64,000 bases of DNA, taken from Crocodylus rhombifer. Its lineage: Eukaryota; Chordata; Crocodylia; Crocodylidae. The notes below the pieces were generated by a model. That model saw only the letters and a list, made by a program, of their open reading frames with translations, was not told the origin of the DNA and did no database searches. The stretch lies in assembly GCA_038503035.1 (NCBI GenBank), contig JAVSML010024004.1, forward strand, positions 61,169 to 125,168, in the 5' to 3' direction. The position numbers and the translations under genes are program-made. How positions within the stretch are numbered: position 1 is the first letter of the stretch; each line of letters begins with the position of its first letter. Below, in pieces: positions 26,600 through 37,022 of this stretch.

Positions 26600-27060
26600 T
26601 TTCCTATTTTTCTTTTCAGTGCTCACCTCGGGAAGTGGAACATAGGTATTCCCCCGCCCTACGCCTGGGGGCCATGTTCGGCCCCCCAGATGGGGAACCC
26701 CGCCCCTCTCCCTCCCCTCGGACCCGGAAGTGACGCATTAGATTCGCCTTCCAAGTGGGGCGCGCGAAGAAGGGTGCGGGCAGTAGTGCGCAGGCGTGCT
26801 GGCCCGCGGGCGGAGGTCGGACGAGCCGACCAGTTGCGGAGCCGCGCGCGCGGGGTCGGTGAGTTGGGCTGTGCGGGCTGTGACGTCACCGCGGTGGGGA
26901 AAGGGAGTTCGAGACCCCGGCGGCGGTTGGGGGGCGTAATCCCCTCTTCCGCCGTTGGCAGGTGCCCGGGCCCAGCCCGCTGGGGGTGGGGTGGGGTGTG
27001 CACGTGTGTCCGTCCACACAAGTGGGCGTCTGTGGCGGGGAGCACTTCAGCATTTAAGCT
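26600..27060 (+). promoter_or_regulatory. KATNA1: CpG island, presumed KATNA1 promoter
   Basis: The block is rich in GC and in CpG dinucleotides, unlike its surroundings. Visible motifs include an ETS site joined to a CRE half (CCGGAAGTGACGC, within 26,724-26,736), an NRF1-like GTGCGCAGGCGTGC in 26,785-26,800, and a perfect CRE TGACGTCA at 26,881-26,888. No TATA box was seen. Its position, upstream of the first KATNA1 coding exon on the same strand and downstream of LATS1, points to KATNA1. Binding by any factor is not shown by sequence alone. Confidence 0.75.
26761..26858 (+). other. KATNA1: Putative KATNA1 non-coding exon 1 (5' limit unknown)
   Basis: The first coding exon at 33,790 has an acceptor and only 12 nt of 5' UTR, so an upstream non-coding exon is required. 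Within the CpG island the best donor is GGGGTCG|GTGAGT, with GT at 26,859-26,860. The start given is arbitrary. Confidence 0.45.
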
Positions 27061-27104
27061 CCCCAGTTTTACACTCGTTTAGCTGCTTTGAATGTCCTCT
27101 ACAG

Positions 27105-29330
27105 CAGCGTTTCTCAGTCTACAGACCGCGACCCGAAAGTGGGGGCCTAAGAATATCTGAATGGGGCTGTGAGCAGTCACAGAAAAATGTAGAAAATCAT
27201 GGATTTGAAGTGCACCGATCTATCTGTTGTGTATCAGATCCGCACAGATGAAAGGAAAATTAATGTTATTGACTATCGGTTGTTTGGGGGGTTTTGTTTT
27301 GTTTTGTTTCGTTGGGTTTTTTTGGGCTGGTAATGTTAGCCAACAAATGTTTGCCACCTGCGCCGCTCCCTTGCAGCCGCACACACACGTGTGGGCAGGG
27401 TGCATCCAGGCAGTGTGGACAGCAGCATGCTGTGGATAAGTCTGTGGAGAGGAAGAGGCGTGGGTGGGGGGGGGCAGATCGAGGCCCCTGGTGAGGCAGG
27501 GAGAGGGGCTGGGACTGGGGGCACTGCCCAGCTGAGACGGTGAACAGGACCCAGGGCTGGGAGCGGGACGGAGCCACAAGCAGCTTGTCCAGGGGGGGGT
27601 GGGGAGGGGGGGCAGCTCCCCAATGCTGTGTGCACCACCCAGGGGAGGCATGGCAGGGCATGTGCCACCCTCAGATTTGTGCACAGGGTGGATGTAGGCT
27701 GTTCGGTGTGGGGGGGCTTTCCCTTAGGAGTCCTGTCCTGGCTGTGTGTCCCCTGCCTGCCTGGCAACTGTGGGGGCAGCAAGTTGTGCCTCCCACTGCT
27801 GGCTGGGTAGGGTTCCCAGGGCAAAGGCAGCAAAGCAGAGAGCTCTGAGGCCACAGTGAACAGCTGTTTGGCTCCAGTTAAAACATCCTTACATTTAAAA
27901 ATGATGGTCGCGGCACTCGAACATTCACTGAGCTTTAGTTCAAGTGCCCCCACCACCATTTTTAAGCGCCAGGACACTGATCCCTTGGACAAGTGCCTGT
28001 GGCTCTGCCCCACTTCCAGCCCCTAGTCCTATTCACTGCCCTGGCTGGGCAGCACTCCTAGCCCCTGCTCCTGCCTGACTCCCTCCCTCTCTGTGGAGAC
28101 CTTGATCTGCTCCCCACTCCACAGACTTACCTGCAGGATACTGCTCTCCATGCTGCCAGGTTGCATTCCTGTAAATTGGTTATTGGATTGGTCTCGGTCG
28201 ATATGCTCGGTTAATAATTGGCTATTGATATTGGCCAAGAAAATCTTTACCAGTGCACCCCTAAAGTTTCTCCTTTAAAGAAGGAAGAACATGGGAAGCC
28301 ACAGGTTTCTCCTGACAGGCTGGCAGAGTTCCAGTCTGAGAGGCTCCTTGGGGTGGAGGGAAGCAGGGGGAGGGTGATCAGGCAGTGGGTGCCAAGGGCA
28401 TTTGCATCAGGGCAGCACAGGCAACACATCGGGGGGCACATGCCCTCCCAGATTTGTGGGCCACAGCGAGAATGGGTCTGCAGCTTGGCCAGACTGGCAC
28501 AGGCAGGACCCATGTCTGCAACCCAGCAGGCAGGACCCAGCACAGGAGGATAGAGCAGGGCAATGAGACTCATTGCTCCTGCTAGCAGGACCCCTGTGCC
28601 AGCCACGCTGCTGGCTGTGTGAGGAAGAATAGATGTGAGGGATCATGCTGCCCTCACCTCCTCCTGTCGCCACCATTTCCCTCAGTACACTACTTGACCC
28701 TGAACGAGAGGTAAGGTGGCAGGCAGCTTGGGCAGCCTGAGGGAAGCAGTGGTGGCCAGGCCATGGCAGCAGGGTAGAGCTGTGGCCTGGTGTGCATGCA
28801 GCTTGTGGCCAGAGGAGGTGAGAGCAGTATGCCCCCCTCATTTGTTACTCCTCGCACTGCTAGCGGTGTGACTGGTGCCAGGGTTCTGGTGACAGTGGCA
28901 GCAGCAGTAGCAGTGAGTCTCAGTGCATAGAGATGGTTCCTGCCTGTGCTATTACTGGTCTTTCATTCTGATCACAGAAAAATGTGAATTTTTGGTTACT
29001 GGAAAATCAGGGACTTTTTTTTATCAGAGTAAACTAGGATCCCTGGTCATGAATTAGGGGTACTGGCAGTTTGCATTGTGCAAATTGCACAATGATGAAT
29101 GTCACTTGAGAGTAATGGATGGCCATATGTAGATATTGCTATTAATGTTTCCTGTTGATATTGATTTCTGTCTTTAAAATTAAGACCTTGAGCTGCTTTA
29201 ATTTGTAGTGTGTAAGAAGTATTTTGAGGCCAGAATACTTGTGTGTTTTCTACTTTAACTATTTACTAGTTTGGGAGTAGCCACTGATGTCTACAAATGA
29301 GTCTTAGTTCAAAAAGGTTGAGAACCACTG
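27105..29330. mobile_element. hAT-like element, 2.2 kb, with near-perfect 8-bp target-site duplication
   Basis: The left end starts CAGCGTTTCTCAG at 27,105. The right end finishes GTTGAGAACCACTG at 29,330. The flanks are CTCTACAG (27,097-27,104) and CTCTAGAG (29,331-29,338), equal at seven of eight positions, as expected for a hAT insertion. The right interior shares GCATTGTGCAAATTGCAC-type words with the element at 42,303-42,596. No transposase is visible. The middle is taken up by a GC-rich inverted element (27,433-28,263). It abuts the downstream edge of the KATNA1 CpG island. Confidence 0.75.
27433..28263. mobile_element. GC-rich element with long inverted ends (copy 2), nested in the hAT-like shell
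   Basis: The minus-strand end at 28,263 reads TAGGGGTGCACTGG and continues with the same order of blocks as the copy at 1.85-2.44 kb: GGCCAATATC words, AGGTAAGTCTGTGG, GAGCAGATCAAGG, then GGGGCTAGGAGTGCTGCCCAG. At 27,433 the plus strand starts the same blocks (GGATAAGTCTGTGGAGAGG ... GGGGCTGGGACTGGGGGCAC). The two ends are therefore inverted copies of each other. The outer tip of the left end is missing. Confidence 0.6.
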
Positions 29331-29984
29331 CTCTAGAGCTCTGGGCAGGGAAATGTCATTTGTTCTGTAAATTCATGAACTTCTTCTGTTAATATCCGTG
29401 AGATGGCAGACTCTCACGTCTCTTTCTACATCTGTTTTAGAACTTGCCTTTCAGTGGTGGTCAGTGTTTTGTACTCAATGCAGGACCCAGTGCTGTTCCT
29501 GGCCATCCCAAATCCTGGGTCCATTATGAGCATGTGAAGCAAGCTAGGATAAATTCTGTTGTTAGTGATGGGAATGATTTGACAAGAGCAGCAGATGGGT
29601 TCCTATTTCAGTGATATCTGGGGAGTCATAAACATGACAGGTCTATTTATTATACTCTGAATAAGCTAAATACTGGCTTTTGGGGATACAGCATAGAAGT
29701 ACACATAGGAGTAAACCTGTTTGAAGTATCTTGCCTGGTGATAATTTTACAAGGTTATTTCCATCATTGTTCCTATTTGCCCACAGATGTCTTGAGTATA
29801 ATTTGGGGACTGGTCGTAGTTGATAAAACACTGTAGACTTGCTGTATTGTGTAATAGATTTAAGTATTTGTAGATATTTCTCAGTTAATATATATGTAAG
29901 TGCTTCAGTGTTACATTTTTTTTCTTTCCTATTCTGTCTTGTTTATTTAGCAAGAGATTTGCATGAGCTCCTTTCTATAGTAGA

Positions 29985-30502
29985 TGTACAAAAAACTAGA
30001 ACTCTTGGTTCCACAATGATACCTTTTATTAGATCAGCTGGAAAATGGCAAGAAAATTGTCCTTTTCTGCAGGCTTTCAGGATCAAAGTCCCTTCGTCAG
30101 GCTCTGGGAAAAATGTAGATGGTACAAGACAGTAAAAAGTCCCCATAGGTAGGAAATAAACTTCATTTTTGCACAGAGGGAGCTGAAGATGGAAGGTTGT
30201 CCCTCTGGGTCCATGAGAGTGTCTTTGGGAGCTGTGTTGAGTAACTCTTTGATGTGTTGATCAGGTAGAATTCCTTCCCTGGAGGTGTCAGATGGCAGGC
30301 AGGGAGGCAAAAAACCCCCCAACTTCTTTGTTCTGAAATGAAGTTTAAATTCCAAAATTGGCTAAAACTCAGCATCTTCCATGTTTCAGGGGTGTACTTG
30401 GTAGCTGTGTTGGTCCGAGACAAAAAGACATACAAAAACCAAGAGTTCTAGTTTTTTGTATGTCTTTTTGTCTCAGACCAACATGGCTACCAAGTACACC
30501 CC
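29985..30502. mobile_element. Unidentified interspersed repeat with terminal foldback
   Basis: The left part reads ACAAAAAACTAGAACTCTTGG and then CCTTTTATTAGATCAGCTGG. The same CTAGAACTCTTGG word recurs inverted at the centre of a foldback at the other end. That foldback has arms 30,389-30,439 and 30,451-30,502 (about 51 bp, three substitutions and one indel). Outer arm tips read GGGGTGTACTTGGTAGC and its inverse. I recognise the style as a widespread reptile repeat but cannot assign a class. Confidence 0.55.
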
Positions 30503-31726
30503 TTCCTATAATAGAAGCATTTTCCTTCAGACTAGTTTTATCTGCTTATTTTGTTCATTTGCAATAGAGATGGTGAGAAGAAAGTGTTATACTGCCCCCC
30601 TAATTCACAGCTTCTGACCTTGTTCTGTAAAACAGAGTGTAACAGCTAGCAACAGCTAAATTTTTGTATCAATTGCAAAATAGCAAACCAGTGGTACAAG
30701 TAGGAGTAAGTTGCACCTTGGTAGTTTAAAAACAATCTCAGTTAGTATCATATCATGCTAGACATGTATCTTTTTAATTTAAACAGAGATGTTATATTTT
30801 GAAATTATTTCCTATTTGTTACAATTAGCTGGGCCTCTTTAGTACCCTCACCTAGCATGAGAGATTCCGAAGATCTTACTTGTTGAAAAAATGGCTGCAT
30901 TTTGTTGGAAGTCCTAAATAAATCCTGTTGATCTAAATTTCTCTTTGTTCTCTTTTCACTTTGTTTGGCTTCTCTGTGGGCATCCATCCCTTCCTTCCTC
31001 CCTTTTTCTTTTACCCAGAGCTCATTTATCATGGTAGCTCAACATCCATCTTTTGTTTTATTGTGTCCTTGCCTCCGTTTTGCTGGTTAATAGTTCCATG
31101 CCGCCTTATTGTTCTAGTCAAGGATCATTCACTTGTTTTTGTTTCTTGTTTTCATGCTATTTTCTCTATATACAGGAGAAAAAACTGTTTCTTATAGATG
31201 TCCCACTGCAGTAATATGCAAAATACAGAATTCTTGCACTGCTCAGAGATTTTCATTGTATTTAACGTGCAGCTAGCTGCACATCACTGTTTTACTGTTG
31301 GTTTGAAAAGCTTGCCACTGCCTTAATAACTTGCCATTACTTGACTTAAAGCATGTATTAGCATCTTGCTTAACCTGCAGTTTCAATGTGGGAAGGCAAA
31401 TGGGTGTATCTGGTAGGATGAGTCTGAGTGGAAAAGCTTGCTCCTAAACACATTAGTCCAAACCTATGGCAGTGTCTGTGTTAGGATCCTTTAGATAGCT
31501 CCTGAAGAAGAAATTGTTAGTTTTCTTTTAGGTAAAAAGAAAATAGGTTTTTTTTTCTTAGAAAATGAAGACACATCCTTTTCCCAAAGTCTTACTAACA
31601 TGGAATATATATTCTTCATATCTGTTGAACTGACAGTTATTTTAGATTGAGAAAAGGAATTGGGTGTTATAGATTAAGCAAATAAAAGCAGAGGCAGACA
31701 GATGACCAAAGTGCTAATACCGGCAG

Positions 31727-32580
31727 TAGGGGTGCACCAGCAGAGTTTGGGGGCCAACACCAATAGCTGATTTTTAAGGAGGCATATTCACCGATACCAA
31801 TCCAATTTCTGATATAGTTGCGTGCAGCCAGTAAGTCTGTTGCGATGGACAGAGAGGAGGGGAGAGAAGGGGTGTGGAGGGGCAAATCAAAGCCCTGGTG
31901 ATGAGGGAGTGGGGTGGGGTACCGGAAGGAGCCATGACTCATCTGGGAGGGGGGCGGAAGGGGGGGGGTGCATGTGCCCTTGGATCTGTGCTGGGCCCTG
32001 CAGGCTGGGGCCAGGGCCACGCCAGGTTCTTCCTGGTGCTCGAGGGGACTGGGCCGGGGCTGCACTTGAGACAGGCGGCAGTAGCAGTGCTGGGAGAAGG
32101 TTATGGGGGCACTGCAGCCAAATCAAATTTTGCTGTAACCTTCTCCTCCCAATGCTGCTGCCATCCATCCTGAGCACAGCCCCCAGGTGCCGGGAAGAGC
32201 CTGCCACAGCCCCCCCCCCAGATCCAGGAGCACGTGCCTCCCCCCCACCCCGTGCCCTCCCAGAGTACGCACAGCAGTGGGAGCCGCAACCCCCCCACAA
32301 GCCGTGGCTCTGTCCTGCACACTGCCCTGGCTGAGCAGCACCTGCACTAGCCTCTACCCACTCCCTCCCTTCCTCGCCGTGGGGGGAGGGGGGTGTTGAT
32401 CTGTTCCCCTGCATCCCTCCACTCCCCCCCCTTTCCACCATAACAGACTTACCAGCTGCATGCAGCTTCTCACTGCCTGCATGCTATACTGTGGCTGCAG
32501 GCACTCATGGGCGTTTATCTGCCAAATTATTGGCCACATTAGGCCGATTCCCAGTTTTCTTAATATTGGTGCTGATCCTA
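31727..32580 (+). mobile_element. GC-rich element with long inverted ends (copy 3)
   Basis: The left tip is TAGGGGTGCACCAGCAG at 31,727. The right tip is TATTGGTGCTGATCCTA at 32,580, a degraded inverse. Both ends, read inward, contain AGTAAGTCTGT or GGTAAGTCTGT, then a G-rich stretch, then GGGGCAAATCAAAG or GGGGAACAGATCAA. These are inverted subterminal repeats of roughly 200 bp. It is the most complete of the three copies in this window. The interior is GC-rich with long but low-complexity open frames on both strands and no recognisable protein. A target duplication was not found. Confidence 0.65.
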
Positions 32581-32933
32581 ATGCTGCTTGCCCTGCCACT
32601 GAAGGTGGGTCTAGATCTGGCCCCTGAGGAGCCCCACAGTCCAGATCTGGCCTATGGGCCCAAACCAGTTTTACAACCTTGACTTAAAGTAACCTGTATA
32701 ATTGCTGTTGGTATTTTCTTTTAATAAAGAAATTGTATTTGGGTTAATGACATGGTCAATTGAATTCCAGTAATATAAAGGCCAAGAAGCTAGAGACTCA
32801 GAGGGATTGGATGTTATATGTGGGTAATAAGAATATCCAGAATTGTCATAGTTGATGCTGAGTATGTGTATCCATGGTAAGGAGAAAGAGAGTTGGGTAA
32901 AACATTAGAATTTTTGTTTTGCTTGTAAACACT

Positions 32934-32962
32934 TTCTATTCTATTCCATTCTATTCTGTTCA
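32934..32962. repeat. (TTCTA)n-like pentanucleotide patch
   Basis: About five imperfect TTCTA/TTCCA units in KATNA1 intron 1. Confidence 0.7.
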
Positions 32963-33789
32963 GTTTGATCAGATCTTTTAAAATGGAAATAAGATCCTTT
33001 TTCATAAATTCCTTGGCAGAGTGCCCTACCTTTTTGAGTAGTTGGAAACATTGCATTATAACAAGATGATTTTCAGAGTATGTTCCAACATGTTAAAGGT
33101 TTTTGACTGTGTCTGTTTTTAGTTTCAGCTGTCTCAGCAAGTACTCCCTGCATGTGTGGATTACAGTGATAGTAGATTAGGAAGCAGGTGGTGCTGTCAA
33201 GTTAGTGCAGCTGGTGCTTATTTCTTCTCTGTCCTATCAGTTACTGGACCAAAACTGGCTGTCTTTGAGCTTTACACATGTCTCCAGGGACCTTCTTTAA
33301 AGAGATTGTGGGGAAGAAACTCTTTTTCTGACTGAAGACTCCAGGCTGGGGATCTACTCATTTAACTACTTAAAAAAGAAAAGAAAAACTTGGCTCTTGG
33401 TGCTTTCACCTTACCCACAGCTCATGTAGCATTAAGAGTGCTGTACTGGTAATAAAAACACTTGCCCACAGCCTATTGTGAAATTCTTCTGTCTATAGGG
33501 CTAGGATAATGGTGGGTCACAGGGTGTTTAGCTGTGGTTCTTAAAGGATCTTTAGATTATTTCTTGCATGATGCAATAACTTACAGAATGAACTGCTCCA
33601 TATATACTTATGGTTATGGAAAAGTACAGTTTGTCTATATTTATCTGTTGAAGAAACTCATCTTCTAATTTATTAATTTTTTTCCATTATTAAATGCATT
33701 AGAATATACCTGAGAATCCAAAAAGAATTTCAACATTAGTTTTGTATTTGTACTGCATTTTTAATGCAACTTTTCTTTTTTTTTTTCAG

Positions 33790-33963
33790 CTTACATTGAG
33801 CATGAGTCTTGTTATGATCAGTGAGAATGTAAAGCTGGCCCGTGAATATGCCTTACTAGGGAGCTATGATACTGCAATGGTCTACTACCAAGGAGTTCTT
33901 GACCAAATGAACAAGTACCTCTACTCTGTCCGAGATACATGTCTTCAGCAGAAATGGCAACAG
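33790..33963 (+). CDS. KATNA1: KATNA1 first coding exon (start codon 33,802): MIT domain
   Basis: KATNA1 is the catalytic p60 subunit of katanin, an AAA ATPase that severs microtubules as a hexamer, often with the p80 subunit KATNB1. Acceptor TTTTTTCAG precedes 12 nt of 5' UTR and the ATG at 33,802, which has A at -3. The protein starts [11 protein letters not shown] and continues [20 protein letters not shown], the N-terminal MIT three-helix domain that contacts tubulin tails and p80. The exon ends K-W-Q-Q in phase 0 before donor GTGAGC at 33,964. Across all ten coding exons the frame gives 491 codons plus stop, equal to the human length. Confidence 0.97.
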
Positions 33964-34649
33964 GTGAGCAGCAGTATTTTGTCAGGAAGCATTTTAATAG
34001 CAGAGAACTATGCTAATACAGTCTACCTAGTTTAATCATGAGTAAGAAATACTAAAAAAAATAATCCTAACTGTTCTTAACAAGCTGTTTTGTTACTATA
34101 ATCCTAAGGCTTTGCAGGCTGATTATTTTTTTTCTGATGGCACTGGCATTATAAGGAATGGAGCACAACACTAGCTTCATACTGCACTAACTTGCTTGCC
34201 GATTTGACTTCTATTGAATGGATGAGTGCCCTTGTTATGGCTTAGTTAGTTGAACTTTTATATTACTATGAGGCAGACTTACTCCTTCACTTGAATGTCT
34301 TTCGATAGTGGGGTTTTGGCTCCCTCATGCAAAGTTAAGGTTACTGCATTCACTTCACATTAATGAAGAACAAGAGTTTCTCTGAAGACAAATCCGCCCG
34401 TTAGGTTGCAGTCTCCTCACATTGTACATTTTTCTTAAGACTGTGATGTTTTAAAAAAGATCACAAAGACTGATTACATTATTCCATGTCTAGCAAAAGA
34501 AGTATTTAAAATATATAAGGCTGAGTTAAAGAATCAGGATACAAGTTCCACAAGGTTCTTTTTGCTGAGTGGATTCACAATGACTTGAGCAGGAGTCTGT
34601 TAAAAGTTTACTTGCAATATGCTTTAATATGCTTCATATTTTGCATCAG
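33964..34649 (+). other. KATNA1 intron
   Basis: 686 bp with no recognisable element. It ends at acceptor TTTTGCATCAG. Confidence 0.85.
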
Positions 34650-34807
34650 GTTTGGCAGGAGATAAGTGTGGAAGCTAAGCATGTGAAGGATATCATGAAA
34701 ACATTAGAGAGTTTTAAACTAGACAGTACTCCCTTGAAAGCTTCACAACAAGAATTACCAGCTCACGATGCAGAAGTCTGGTCCTTGCCAGTACCTGCTG
34801 AACGTAG
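34650..34807 (+). CDS. KATNA1: KATNA1 coding exon: end of MIT domain
   Basis: Reads [20 protein letters not shown], residues 55-106, closing the MIT helices. It then enters the linker ([27 protein letters not shown]). It ends with two bases of a split Arg codon before donor GTAAGA at 34,808. Confidence 0.96.
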
Positions 34808-36014
34808 GTAAGAAGAAAATTAGAGGCACAGATAACATTTTATAGGGTAAAATATGGTCTAGTTTTAATATGAATTTGCTCTGTAACAACTCCCCTCTCC
34901 TAGGGCTCAAACACAGTATTTGAAATAATTGATGCTTTAATAGCCAGATGTTGGGCCGCGAGTTAAATTTCTGCATTTTGCTTCAGGATTTTCCTTTCTT
35001 GTCTCTAGTAGCATTCACAGCCTGCTTTCTAGGAACAGCTTTAAAACAGCCATCTTCTGATGGTTCCATGAAACTAGCTTTCCACTGCTGTACTTTTCCT
35101 TCGTCTTGTCTTGCAACGATACTGCATGCAGCTAGTGTGAAAAGGAGGTAGAAGAGGTATCTTACTCGACCACTTTTCATAGTTCCCATTCTTAGGATCC
35201 TAGTACATAACTCCTCTATTGGCCTTTGCTGTTGCTTGTAGTTTTCCTCAGCAGGAAATGTGTGACGTTTAAAATAAATGAGAGTGAACTTTGAAATGAA
35301 TGTGAAGTTTGTTGGGTTTTTTTGGACTATTTCTGTGCTGTATAGCGTTTACAGCAGCAACAGTGAAACCAAAATTTCAATAGCTTTGTCAGGCAGCAGA
35401 GGTCCAGGGGCTGCTTGCAAACTAAGGGAAATATTTCAGTCCCCATGCTTATTTGGAAGGCTGCCTTAGCAACTAAAAAGGCACAAATGTAAGCTTAAAT
35501 TCTGTAGAAATCAAAGGCTTATGTCTTGATCTTACCAACTTTTACATTGTCTGATTTTTGCACCCATGCAAAATTCTTTGACTTAACTGGACTCCATATG
35601 AAAGGAAGAATTTACAAGTTTAGCATTTAGGTCTTTGACAATGGGGGTGTGCTAAAGGCTAAGTAGAGTTTTTTGTACATTTTTAGTTACCCAGATCCTA
35701 AAGGTAGAATTGTGGTTTGGAAGCTTTCATAAACAGTATTTTTAGTGTTGCTCAGGAAGTATGATTACTTAAAAATGGAGTATTTGACTGCTTTTAGTCT
35801 TGGGTTATAGCGGGTCCCAAAAGCCACAATGAGAATTCAAGCCAGTTTGTGCCAGGATTATCCTTGTGTTGAAGGTTTATGTTGTAGAAATTAAAACAGT
35901 TGAAGAGTGGGTCAGAAATAACAGAGATGTACAACATGGTAATTGCCCAGCCTCCCTTTCTAAATACAATAAAACCTAAAAGTGCTACATGGCTAGAAAC
36001 CTAACTCTCTAGTC

Positions 36015-36330
36015 CAGTGGTTCTCAAGGGTTTGGTCCCAAGGGCCAGAGGAATGGTGTGGGGCTGGTCCATGGGGTGGATTGGGGCCCCACATTGCTCC
36101 TGCCTGAGCCCATGCCCTGAGGACCCCACATTGCCCATACCTGGCCCTGCAGATTAGGATTGGGTTCCAAGCCTCCCCCCAGTTGCCCCTGCTTAGTTCC
36201 TTGTGCCAGGATCAGGCCCTATACTGCCCTGCACACCTGATCTAGCATGTAGGGCCACAGCCTGCAGGGCTCCCCGTGAGTCAGATGATGGCACCAGCGG
36301 CTAGATCTGGCCTGTAGGTCAGGGGTTGAG
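36015..36330. mobile_element. Degraded hAT-like fragment
   Basis: It starts CAGTGGTTCTCAAGGG, a common nonautonomous hAT tip, followed by the GC-rich text usual for such elements. The right side ends near CAGGGGTTGAGCATCC, a different tip, so this may be two overlapping fragments. No target duplication was seen. Confidence 0.5.
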
Positions 36331-37022
36331 CATCCTTTTTCTAGTCAAATATTTAACTCTGTCTGCTGTGTTTATAAATTAACCCTTTTTTCCATTTAAA
36401 TCTGCCCACTATGATTTTATTGTAACCCTACATTTCTTCCTATTTATATTAAACTTCATCAGTCTCCTTTAAATGAACAATTGAATAATCTTCAGAACCT
36501 TGGCCCCAGACAGGTTTTTTGCCTGCAAATAAATGGACTTTCCAACAAGTGACAGAATTGCATCCCAAAGTCTCCTGACAGGGGTTAGTGATCATGAACA
36601 TAACTTACTTTGCAGGGATTGAGTTTTTTGTAACCATGGTGCTAGGAAGTCAGTAGGTGACTAATGCTTCATATGGCAAGTGACCAGGGCTTCCTGTTGG
36701 TCATAACGCTTGCTCTTGCAGCTTATCTTATCTTTCCTTCTAACCTGCATGTTGGAAAATATGCTTCTCTAAGAATTAAGGGACATTAAAGCTATATGAA
36801 AGTAAAGGAGCCCCACAAATTTTGGGGATCAGAGATCCTCTCCACATGTCCACTTGAATGACTTCTTGAGGGCTATTCTCTGGACGTGTACCATATTTCA
36901 TAAAATTGGCTTTAACATTGCAAGTTGGGATTTTCTGAGAACAGACTCTCGGGAAGGGTTGGAGAATCATCAGTTCTTTTAATGAAAGTGCTCAAAGTAG
37001 GCAATTTAGGGCCTTTTTAAAA

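Larger units (their letters stand above)
26859..33789 (+). other. KATNA1 intron 1 (inferred)
   Basis: About 6.9 kb, largely made of mobile DNA: a hAT-like shell (27,105-29,330) with a GC-rich foldback element inside it, an unidentified repeat (about 29,985-30,502), and a further GC-rich element (31,727-32,580). A TTCTA pentanucleotide patch lies at 32,934-32,962. The long open frames at 26.6-28.8 kb and 31.8-32.6 kb are by-products of GC-rich repeat sequence. Confidence 0.6.

Noticed and set aside
26555..27082. 175-codon frame across the CpG island as an upstream gene
   Set aside because: CpG islands are commonly open by chance. The frame spans the promoter motifs and the predicted donor, and it has no recognisable domain.
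27336..28013. 225-codon minus-strand open frame, and several overlapping ones, beside the KATNA1 promoter
   Set aside because: The sequence is proline- and cysteine-rich low complexity, open in several frames at once, and lies inside a GC-rich repeat seen elsewhere in the window. There is no domain, splice structure or conserved motif.
31822..32441. 170- and 184-codon open frames on both strands
   Set aside because: They fall in the GC-rich transposon copy at 31,727-32,580. Openness on both strands reflects base composition.
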